From an uncultured Bacteroidota bacterium (lineage in GTDB: Bacteria; Bacteroidota; Bacteroidia; Flavobacteriales; Flavobacteriaceae): a stretch of 64,000 nt of DNA. The DNA lies in the NCBI GenBank assembly GCA_902586435.1, contig CACIHJ010000001.1, positions 1-64,000 on the forward strand, given 5' to 3'. Both the position numbers and the translations under genes were made by a program. The notes beneath the pieces are model-generated. The model ran no database searches. It had not been told where the DNA came from and worked only from the letters and a program-made list of their open reading frames with translations. This document shows, piece after piece, positions 8,967 to 15,762 of the stretch (position 1 is the first letter of the stretch; every line of letters starts with the position of its first letter).

Positions 8967-9217
8967 AAACGGTTTTACTAATAATATTATTTATATGGGG
9001 AATACCTAGTACCTATTTTAGAAGTAAATTCAGAAAAATTGTATATAATACTAATGATTGGAAAATTAATATAAAGCCTTTATTTAAAAAAGAGCTCCTC
9101 GCATTATTTGGAAATATTTTTCCTGATAATAAAGAATATATAAAGACAAGAAACTATTATAGAATATACTTAATAGTATACTCTATAATATTTCTTATAT
9201 ATTTTTCAATTGATTGA
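8963..9217 (+). CDS. small membrane protein coupled to the DUF1295 gene, unknown
   Basis: An 84-aa basic protein with a hydrophobic N-terminal segment (about 3-15), a charged middle and a hydrophobic C-terminal segment (about 67-82). The start codon overlaps the stop of the DUF1295 gene as ATGA, the usual arrangement for coupled translation, which is the main support for its being real. I do not recognise a family. A partner role with the DUF1295 protein is inferred only from coupling. Confidence 0.6.
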   Translation: MKTVLLIILFIWGIPSTYFRSKFRKIVYNTNDWKINIKPLFKKELLALFGNIFPDNKEYIKTRNYYRIYLIVYSIIFLIYFSID

Positions 9218-9221
9218 ATCC

Positions 9222-9455
9222 TTAGTTAGAAGACCAAGAAAAGCAAAGCATTCCAGGAGCTGATTTTTCAGAATTTGGACATGCTTCTGTTTGATAGTTT
9301 GAGCAATTCAAACAATCTGACATTTTAGAGAATGACTCTTTTATATTATGATCATTACAAACATTATCTATTTCAACTGAAATATCATGCTTTATACATT
9401 TTAATGAATCGACAAGATTTTCACAAGTCAAACATGTATTTACTGATTTTATCAT
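9222..9455 (-). CDS. cysteine-rich small protein with a duplicated Cys4 module
   Basis: A 77-aa protein with eight cysteines at residues 8, 11, 20, 33 and 48, 51, 59, 71. The two halves repeat the same spacing: CxxC, then 8 or 7 residues, C, then 12 or 11 residues, C. The halves also begin alike ('CLTCENL' and 'CLNCSNY'). This looks like an internal duplication of a metal-binding knuckle or disulfide module. There is no signal peptide, so a cytoplasmic zinc or iron site is more likely than disulfides. I do not recognise a named family. It lies convergently beside the DUF1295 pair and downstream of the fbp operon, so an iron-related role is possible but unproved. Confidence 0.7.
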   Translation of the reverse strand: MIKSVNTCLTCENLVDSLKCIKHDISVEIDNVCNDHNIKESFSKMSDCLNCSNYQTEACPNSEKSAPGMLCFSWSSN

Positions 9456-9549
9456 AACTTAATTTTTGGTAAATATAAAATGAATTGAGTTTAGAATGAA
9501 TTTAAATTAGCTGATATACAGTAATTTAGAAGCATTTTAAATAATAAGC

Positions 9550-10524
9550 TTATTTACTATTTATGGTAAAATAGTTACTACACGTAGAATCAAATTCCAA
9601 TAAATCTTTTTTATCAAAATCTATATATACTTTTTCATTAACTGATATTGGTTGATCATGAAAAAAATGCCAAATTTGATTGTCTGCTTTTGCCCTTATT
9701 TTATATTCTTTCCCAACAAAGAGCGATTTTTCAATTATAGCTTTAAATTTTGAATTATTCGAAAGCTTCATATTTTCAGGTCTCAAATAATATGTCTTAT
9801 TATCTGTGTTTATTTGATTCAAATCACCCAAAATTTTTGCACAGTAACAGTTTACTGGGTTACAATACATCTCTATCGGTTTATCATATTGTTGAAGAAT
9901 CCCTGCTTTAAATATTAAAATTTTATCAGATATATTAAAAGTATCTCTTATATCATGAGTAACAAGTATTGTAGTGGTCTGAGTTTTTTTAATAATCCTA
10001 TGGATTTCATCTTGAATAGAAGATTTAATATTTGAGTCTAGATTACTAAATGGTTCATCTAAAAGCAGAAGATTAGGTTCTCTAACAAGAGCTCTTGCTA
10101 GACAAACTCTTTGTTGTTCTCCACCAGATAATTCATGTGGATATCTTGATTCCAGATTCTTTAAACCTGCCAATTCAATAAAATAATCAATTTTATTATG
10201 AAATTTTTCTTCTAGATTAAGAGTTATGTTTTGAATAACATCAATATGCGGAAAAAGAGGATAATCTTGAAAAACAAATCCTATTTTTCTTAGATGAGGC
10301 TTAACAAAAGTGTTATCATTATTAAGTACTTCTCCATTTAAGCTAATAACACCAGAGTTTATTCCCTCTAAACCTGCTAAACACTTTAAAAATGTTGTCT
10401 TACCTGAGCCACTCTCTCCAATAAACGATATTATTTCACCCTTATTTACAGAAAAGCTTAACTTCTCAATCAACGGAAGTTTTTTACTATAAAACTTTTG
10501 TAGGTTTTCAACTTTAAGAAACAT
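9550..10524 (-). CDS. fbpC: ferric iron ABC transporter ATP-binding protein
   Basis: ATPase of an iron(III) or spermidine-type importer. Walker A 'GESGSGKT' is at residues 36-43, the Q-loop at about Q86, the ABC signature 'LSGGEQQRV' near 132-140 and Walker B 'LLLLDEP' near 152-158, followed by the H-loop in 'VTHD'. The C-terminal ~100 residues form a TOBE-like regulatory region ('YYLRPENMKLS'). The length of 324 aa fits FbpC/PotA. Its start overlaps the end of the permease gene by 11 bases, and the order substrate-binding protein, permease, ATPase is the classical fbpABC order. Iron specificity is inferred from the FbpA-like binding protein in the same operon. Confidence 0.92.
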   Translation of the reverse strand: MFLKVENLQKFYSKKLPLIEKLSFSVNKGEIISFIGESGSGKTTFLKCLAGLEGINSGVISLNGEVLNNDNTFVKPHLRKIGFVFQDYPLFPHIDVIQNITLNLEEKFHNKIDYFIELAGLKNLESRYPHELSGGEQQRVCLARALVREPNLLLLDEPFSNLDSNIKSSIQDEIHRIIKKTQTTTILVTHDIRDTFNISDKILIFKAGILQQYDKPIEMYCNPVNCYCAKILGDLNQINTDNKTYYLRPENMKLSNNSKFKAIIEKSLFVGKEYKIRAKADNQIWHFFHDQPISVNEKVYIDFDKKDLLEFDSTCSNYFTINSK

Positions 10525-12124
10525 TGATTTGTTTATTTACAATTTTCTTCAAAAATATTAACAAAATTGAACCAATCATAACAATTGTCAATGAATATAC
10601 TGCTGATTTTGGTATCATCTCCTCTATTGCAAATTGATATGTTTGGACTGCTAGAGTATCAAAATTAAAAGGTCTTAATATTAAAGTAATTGGAAGTTCT
10701 TTCATTATATCAATAAAACATAATAAAAACGCTATTAGAATAGCCGATCTATTTATTGGAAGATGAATTTTTTTAAATAATCTAAATGGTGTTAATCCAA
10801 GATTAATTCCTGTATCATCATAAGAATTTGGATGTTTTTCAAAACTTGATTTTAAAGGTGAAATACCAACTGCCATATGTCTAATGGAATATGCATAGAT
10901 TAACAAAAAAAAGGACCCAATAAAAATATTTGAATTAATAATGTTAGGGAATGAAGTAACTAAAATTATTAGTGATAAACCAACAACTGCTCCTGGAAGA
11001 GCATAAGTCAAGGAAATCATATCACTACAAATCATAACTATTCTACTTTTAGAAACTTTTCTAAAAAACTGAAATAATACAGCAATCAATACAATTATAA
11101 TTGCAGAGACCAATGATATTGATAGTGTATTGAATATTAGATCAATTAATTTAGAGAAATTAATTCTTGCAAATTCATTAATTACATTATCAATAATAAA
11201 AAGTATAGGTATTAAAAAACCAAAAATTATTGGTATTAAGCATACCAGATGAACAACTAATCTTCTTGAATACGAAAGTGAAAAATTACTCTCCTGATTA
11301 GTATTAGCTGAATAATTAAATTGATAATTTGAATTGATATACCTTTCCAAGAAGAAAAAAAATACTACTATAACAAATAATGATACAGCAAGTAAAGATG
11401 CCGTATCTACATCTTGCATTGAATACCATGATCTAAATATTCCACTTGTAAAAGTATTTACACCAAAATATTTAACCGCTCCATATTCATTTAAAACCTC
11501 CATAATTACTAAAAATAAACCTGAGAAAATTGCAACTCTTGAAATAGGTAGAATTATCTTAAAAAATGTCTTCATCTGGGACATTCCTAGATTTCTAGAT
11601 AAATCAATATAATTTGAACCCACTAAAGAAAAAGATATTCGGCATGCGGTGTAAATATATGGATATAGAGCTAAACCCATAATTATAGCTAAAACTTCAA
11701 TTTGTAAATAATCTTGATTTAGAATATTTGAAATTTCTGGCATATGTTTTCTTGCAAAACTTTGAATAGGTCCTGTATAGCTAAGTATATCACTGTATGT
11801 AAAAGCCATTATATATGTTGGAATTGCCAGAGGAAGATAGAGTATAATATCATATAGGTTTCTGCCTTTAAATTTTGAGGTACTTATAAACCAGGCTGGA
11901 AAAATTCCAAAAATAAGAGAGAAAAAACATGTTAGTAAAACAAGATAAATTGTATTTAAAGAGTAATCAATTAAAAGATTGTCCCATAAATAGTAGAAAT
12001 TATTTAAGTCTACTTTAAAAACACTTAATAACAGAGCAAATAATGGGATTACTATAAATAAGGATAGAAAGAAAGAAGAGATGTTTACACCTCTATTATT
12101 TGTAATATTTTTTTCTACTTCCAA
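10514..12124 (-). CDS. fbpB: ferric iron ABC transporter permease, fused double-domain type
   Basis: Inner-membrane permease of 536 aa with about twelve hydrophobic segments in two homologous halves, as in FbpB/SfuB/HitB. Each half carries a coupling-loop motif: 'LGMSQMKTFFKIILP' near residue 185 and 'LGLTPFRLFKKIHLP' near 445. It overlaps fbpA at its 5' end (10 bases) and fbpC at its 3' end (11 bases), so the three are almost certainly one translationally coupled operon read toward lower coordinates. Confidence 0.93.
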   Translation of the reverse strand: MEVEKNITNNRGVNISSFFLSLFIVIPLFALLLSVFKVDLNNFYYLWDNLLIDYSLNTIYLVLLTCFFSLIFGIFPAWFISTSKFKGRNLYDIILYLPLAIPTYIMAFTYSDILSYTGPIQSFARKHMPEISNILNQDYLQIEVLAIIMGLALYPYIYTACRISFSLVGSNYIDLSRNLGMSQMKTFFKIILPISRVAIFSGLFLVIMEVLNEYGAVKYFGVNTFTSGIFRSWYSMQDVDTASLLAVSLFVIVVFFFFLERYINSNYQFNYSANTNQESNFSLSYSRRLVVHLVCLIPIIFGFLIPILFIIDNVINEFARINFSKLIDLIFNTLSISLVSAIIIVLIAVLFQFFRKVSKSRIVMICSDMISLTYALPGAVVGLSLIILVTSFPNIINSNIFIGSFFLLIYAYSIRHMAVGISPLKSSFEKHPNSYDDTGINLGLTPFRLFKKIHLPINRSAILIAFLLCFIDIMKELPITLILRPFNFDTLAVQTYQFAIEEMIPKSAVYSLTIVMIGSILLIFLKKIVNKQINVS

Positions 12125-13137
12125 CCTGTTTTATCAAATATTCTGATTGCCTCTTCCCTTTTAATACCAAGCATATTTAGATCTAGAGGATCTTTTTTAA
12201 ACTTACCCCAAGCTTGGACAATTTCATCTGGCATAATATTAGGATTCACTGAATATTCATAAGTATTATTAACGTAAGTTTTTTGGGCTTCATCAGTAGT
12301 CAAATATTTAATTAATTCAATTGCATTATTTCTATTAGGGGAATTTTTTGCAATAGCAATTCCAGAAACATTAACATGAGCGCCCCTTTCATTATTTCCT
12401 TGATTAGGGAAAAATACTCCAATTGATTTTCCTGCATTAAGCTCTTCCTCTTTTTCTGAAGACAATAAAAGGCCTATGTAATAGGAGTTAACTATTGCGA
12501 TATCTCCTTGACCAGCAGCAATTGCCTTTACTTGGTCCCTATCACTTCCCTTAGGGTCTCTTGCAAAATTTGATACAACAGCATCTGACCACTGAGTAGT
12601 TAAATCAGAACCCAGATTAGCTACAATAGAAGACATTAAGGCTTGGTTATATGAATTGGATGAGGATCTAACAAGAAGTCTTCCTTTCCATTTTTTATTT
12701 GCTAAATCTTCATATGTACTCAACTCATCTTTACTGACTCTTTCCTTACTATATACAATTATCCTAGATCTGTATGTTACTGGAATCCAATAACCATTTT
12801 TATCTAACAATTCTGAGCTAATATTTTTTGTTATATCCCTATCTTCAAATTTTTGTAAAAGACCCATTTCAGAAGCTTGCCAGAGCTTCCCAACATCAAC
12901 AGTTATAAACAAATCGGCAGGACTATTTTCTCCCTCATTTTTCATTCTTTGAATTAATTCATCTGCATTTGCCTTAACAACATTTACTTTAATACCTGTC
13001 TTCTTTTCAAAATTTGCATATTGAAGCTCATCAACATTATAATGCCTTTGACTATATATATTTATTTCATTAGAATTTTCATTTTGAGAACAACTAGATA
13101 AGATTAATGTGAACGTTATAAGTAAATATTTCTTCAT
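12115..13137 (-). CDS. fbpA: iron(III) ABC transporter substrate-binding lipoprotein
   Basis: Periplasmic ferric-binding protein of the transferrin-like FbpA family (extracellular solute-binding family 1). A lipobox 'LILSSC' places the lipidated cysteine at C16. The adjacent tyrosines of the family's iron site appear in 'NSYYIG' (Y219, Y220), and the first strand 'INIYSQRHY' is also typical. The length of 340 aa is normal. It is the first gene of the fbpABC operon. The 113-base region upstream, shared with the divergent DUF6607 gene, carries a -7 box for each direction and a 15-base palindrome. Confidence 0.93.
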   Translation of the reverse strand: MKKYLLITFTLILSSCSQNENSNEINIYSQRHYNVDELQYANFEKKTGIKVNVVKANADELIQRMKNEGENSPADLFITVDVGKLWQASEMGLLQKFEDRDITKNISSELLDKNGYWIPVTYRSRIIVYSKERVSKDELSTYEDLANKKWKGRLLVRSSSNSYNQALMSSIVANLGSDLTTQWSDAVVSNFARDPKGSDRDQVKAIAAGQGDIAIVNSYYIGLLLSSEKEEELNAGKSIGVFFPNQGNNERGAHVNVSGIAIAKNSPNRNNAIELIKYLTTDEAQKTYVNNTYEYSVNPNIMPDEIVQAWGKFKKDPLDLNMLGIKREEAIRIFDKTGWK

Positions 13138-13156
13138 AATTTATGATTTAGACAGA

Positions 13157-13164
13157 CGAATTTA
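13157..13164 (-). promoter_or_regulatory. -7 promoter box for fbpA
   Basis: The minus strand reads TAAATTCG, matching TAnnTTTG at seven of eight positions. It ends 19 bases before the fbpA start codon. The same eight bases occur on the plus strand at 13223-13230 facing DUF6607. Assignment is inferred from sequence and spacing. Confidence 0.5.
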
Positions 13165-13196
13165 ATGAAAAAGTGTAAGTAAAAAAAAATTATTTA

Positions 13197-13211
13197 TATT
13201 TAGTCTAAATA
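13197..13211. promoter_or_regulatory. 15-bp palindrome, candidate operator between fbpA and DUF6607
   Basis: A perfect 7-1-7 inverted repeat, TATTTAG-T-CTAAATA. It lies about where the -33 element of the DUF6607 promoter should be and upstream of the fbpA promoter, so one bound repressor could affect both. The 7-1-7 layout resembles Fur-family sites, while the TTAG/CTAA core recalls DtxR-family sites. Neither consensus is matched in full and the regulator is unknown. Confidence 0.45.
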
Positions 13212-13222
13212 AAAATAATACC

Positions 13223-13230
13223 TAAATTCG
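13223..13230 (+). promoter_or_regulatory. -7 promoter box for the DUF6607 gene
   Basis: TAAATTCG matches TAnnTTTG at seven of eight positions and ends 20 bases before the ATG at 13251. It mirrors the box assigned to fbpA. Confidence 0.5.
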
Positions 13231-13250
13231 CATATCATTAAAAGATTATT

Positions 13251-14147
13251 ATGAAATCATTCCTATTAAAAACAGCATTTATATTAGTTGCAATTAATTT
13301 AAATGCTCAGTCTAAACTTAAAAAAGATATTGCATCTATAAAACAGATGTGTGGATGTTTCGAGATTACTTTTGAATTCTCAGAGACTTTTATTTATTCT
13401 AAAGATTCTCTATATCAACCATCAAAAAATAAAACTGATAGAGGATTAGAGTGGGCACAACTTGTTGTAGATGAAAAAGATAGAATAACAATTCAACATA
13501 TACTTCAAGTTGGAGACTCATCAGATCCATATATAGTCAAACATTGGCGTCAAGACTGGTTATATCAAAATCAAGAATTTTATCATTATGATGGAGATAA
13601 TAATTGGAAGTATGTTAAACTACCTAAACAAGATGTTAAAGGTCAGTGGACTCAAAAAGTATTCCAAGTTGATGATAGTCCTCGTTATGAGGGGTCATCA
13701 AGTTGGGTTCATATTGATGGGAAAAGTTATTGGGAAAATTATACAGATGCTCCATTACCAAGAAGAGAACGTACAATAAGATCTGACTATAATGTATTAA
13801 ATAGAGGTAATAGGCATGAAATAAAGGAAATAGGTTGGGTACACGATCAAAATAATAAAAAAATAGTTCGTTCGGAAAATAAAGATCTAGTAATTGCAAT
13901 GGAGAAGGGATATAATACTTATAAAAGAGTTGAAGATGAAAAATGTAGTGGAGCTTCTGATTGGTGGGAAGAAAACAAAGAAAAATGGGAATTAGTTAGA
14001 TTAAAATGGGATGAAGTTTTTTCACGTAATAGTCAGCTATCCTTAAAAAGTCAAGTTGATGATAAGCCTTTATTTATGTACCTTTTTACTGATGATTATA
14101 ATGATAAAAATACTATTGAATCAATTATTGATACATTTGTCAAATAG
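13251..14147 (+). CDS. exported DUF6607-type protein
   Basis: A 298-aa protein with a signal peptide ending near 'INLNAQ' (residues 1-20). It resembles the Bacteroidota DUF6607 family, judged from a conserved N-terminal 'MCGCFEITFEFSETF', a tryptophan/tyrosine-rich middle ('HWRQDWLYQNQEFYHYDG') and 'SSSWVHIDGKSYWEN'. Its function is unknown. The neighbourhood (fbpABC divergent, AraC regulator 24 bases downstream, heme receptor pair beyond) suggests an iron or heme role, which is inference. The family name is from memory. Confidence 0.7.
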   Translation: MKSFLLKTAFILVAINLNAQSKLKKDIASIKQMCGCFEITFEFSETFIYSKDSLYQPSKNKTDRGLEWAQLVVDEKDRITIQHILQVGDSSDPYIVKHWRQDWLYQNQEFYHYDGDNNWKYVKLPKQDVKGQWTQKVFQVDDSPRYEGSSSWVHIDGKSYWENYTDAPLPRRERTIRSDYNVLNRGNRHEIKEIGWVHDQNNKKIVRSENKDLVIAMEKGYNTYKRVEDEKCSGASDWWEENKEKWELVRLKWDEVFSRNSQLSLKSQVDDKPLFMYLFTDDYNDKNTIESIIDTFVK

Positions 14148-14171
14148 TTATCTGGTAAAATTCAAATTTTA

Positions 14172-15047
14172 ATGAATAAGATTGAACTTAATGCAAGAAA
14201 TAGCTTATTAATTGATAAAAATCTTTTCTATTATAATTTTATTAATCTTGAAAATAAGCAAGCTTTTGTTTCTTATGAAACGGATATTGAATTCATTCAA
14301 TTTCATTTTTGTTTAAATGGATCATTGAATTTTTCATATAATAATGGAGCATATTCTCTTAACTTAAATGAGGAAAGTTCAATTATACTTTTTAATCCAT
14401 CTACTAACTTACCAGTTAACGTCACACTAGCTCCAAAATCAAAATTACTGAGCATATTAATTAGTATAGACAAGTTCCATAGTCTTTTTTCAGATAGTTT
14501 TAATTCAATACCTTTTTTGTCAAAAGAAAATATTAATAAAAAGTATTACAAAGAGACTAAGCTTTCTCCATTTATTATCACAATTCTTACTCAAATGATT
14601 AATGAAAAAATGAATGAAAATGTTAGAAAGCTTTACCTAAAAGGTAAAATATTTGAATTATTAAGTTTATATTTTGATATCTCTAATGAGTTAGACGTAG
14701 AACAATGTCCTTTTTTATCTGATGACAAAAATGTAATAAAAATAAAAAAGGTAAAAGAGATTTTAATTAGTAGAATGGACGATCCTCCTACGCTAAAAGA
14801 GCTTGCTAGTCAAGTTGAGATATCATTAAATAATTTAAAAGAAGGGTTTAAACAAGTCTATGGTAATACCGTTTTTGGTTTCCTGTTTGATTATAAAATG
14901 AATATTGCTAGTCATTTACTTTCATCTAAAAACTATAATGTTAATGAGGTTGCCCATCACTTGGGTTATAGTACTGCAAGTCATTTTATTACTGCATTTA
15001 AAAGCAAATTCGGAACTACTCCCAAAAGATATTTAAACTCTAATTGA
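14172..15047 (+). CDS. AraC family transcriptional regulator
   Basis: A 291-aa regulator with an N-terminal sensing region (about 1-185, no recognised motif) and two C-terminal helix-turn-helix motifs. The first HTH is around 'TLKELASQVEISLNNLKEGF'. The second contains 'NVNEVAHHLGYSTASHFI' and ends 'FGTTPKRYL', the classical AraC signature. It resembles siderophore- or heme-responsive PchR-type regulators in layout. It lies 24 bases after the DUF6607 gene in the same direction and converges on hmuY. Control of the adjacent iron and heme genes is the simplest inference. Confidence 0.88.
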   Translation: MNKIELNARNSLLIDKNLFYYNFINLENKQAFVSYETDIEFIQFHFCLNGSLNFSYNNGAYSLNLNEESSIILFNPSTNLPVNVTLAPKSKLLSILISIDKFHSLFSDSFNSIPFLSKENINKKYYKETKLSPFIITILTQMINEKMNENVRKLYLKGKIFELLSLYFDISNELDVEQCPFLSDDKNVIKIKKVKEILISRMDDPPTLKELASQVEISLNNLKEGFKQVYGNTVFGFLFDYKMNIASHLLSSKNYNVNEVAHHLGYSTASHFITAFKSKFGTTPKRYLNSN

Positions 15048-15056
15048 GAAAATAAA

Positions 15057-15092
15057 AAATGGCATATAGATTAAATAAATTATATGCCATTT
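15057..15092 (-). terminator. rho-independent terminator for the hmuR-hmuY transcript
   Basis: A perfect 12-bp stem (AAATGGCATATA with TATATGCCATTT) around a 12-base loop. On the minus strand the stem is followed by TTTATTTTC, extending the stem's own T's into a long T-rich run, as expected for a terminator of hmuY. On the plus strand no such T run follows, so it is a poorer terminator for the AraC gene. Confidence 0.7.
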
Positions 15093-15105
15093 ATCAGTTA
15101 GCTTA

Positions 15106-15744
15106 TTAGAAACTTGTCACACCCTCATTTGGTTGATATATATAATTAAATGTATAATATCTACCTTGACTAAACCTATAATCAGGTGTTGGAGGTGAAT
15201 CTTTATAATAACTTAGTATTTCCACTTTTGCATATTTTCCATCTGCAGTTCTAAATACAAGTATTTTCCCTGGTGTTGGGGTAATCAAGAAAGTAGGAGG
15301 ACCGCTATATGTATACCATCCGTTACCACTTCCGCTAGCAATTGCATACCCATTTGAAGAGTCTTGAGATAAAAGAGTAGTATCAACTTGTGATACAGAA
15401 GAAAGAGTTCCACTTGCTACATAACCTGCAGCATCTCCTGTTCTGGATGGTTCATCAGTAGTTCCTAATGAAACGCCTCCATTTACTATAATTGTGGTAC
15501 CTCTAAAGCCAATATCCCAATCAGTATCAGAAATAGTTATGCTTCCAGTAGAAAAATCGAATTTAGTAAATTCGCCTGAAATAGGAGTAGGTGGTCCACC
15601 ACCTGAACCTCCTTGCTGAGGAGCATGAAGATTAATAACTTGATTTGATACTACATCTAGTAAAGTTATTGAATCATCCTCTTTGGTACATGATGAGAAA
15701 ATCATCATTAAAATAAGAAGTTTATAAGTAGTTGTTGTTTTCAT
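15106..15744 (-). CDS. hmuY: HmuY family heme-binding lipoprotein
   Basis: A 212-aa lipoprotein with lipobox 'IFSSC' (C19). The pattern 'FTKFDFSTG' followed by 'DTDWDIGFRGTTIIVNGG' is characteristic of the HmuY family (PF14064), hemophore-like surface proteins that bind heme and pass it to the HmuR receptor. The C-terminal 'RYYTFNYIYQP' strand is also typical. It lies 18 bases downstream of the TonB-dependent receptor gene, as in hmuRY operons. A glycine/proline-rich linker ('QQGGSGGGPPTP') follows the N-terminal tail. The heme ligands cannot be assigned by eye. Confidence 0.87.
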   Translation of the reverse strand: MKTTTTYKLLILMMIFSSCTKEDDSITLLDVVSNQVINLHAPQQGGSGGGPPTPISGEFTKFDFSTGSITISDTDWDIGFRGTTIIVNGGVSLGTTDEPSRTGDAAGYVASGTLSSVSQVDTTLLSQDSSNGYAIASGSGNGWYTYSGPPTFLITPTPGKILVFRTADGKYAKVEILSYYKDSPPTPDYRFSQGRYYTFNYIYQPNEGVTSF

Positions 15745-15762
15745 AATTTTGAATTGATTTAT

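Noticed and set aside
13197-13211. Naming the palindrome a Fur box or DtxR box
   Set aside because: Its layout resembles Fur sites and its core resembles DtxR sites, but neither consensus is matched well enough to name the regulator.
13588-13899. Open frames on both strands inside the DUF6607 gene
   Set aside because: Both are shadows of a conserved exported protein with signal peptide and no independent support.
15057-15092. Terminator for the AraC gene on the plus strand
   Set aside because: The T run follows the stem only on the minus strand, so it was assigned to hmuY.
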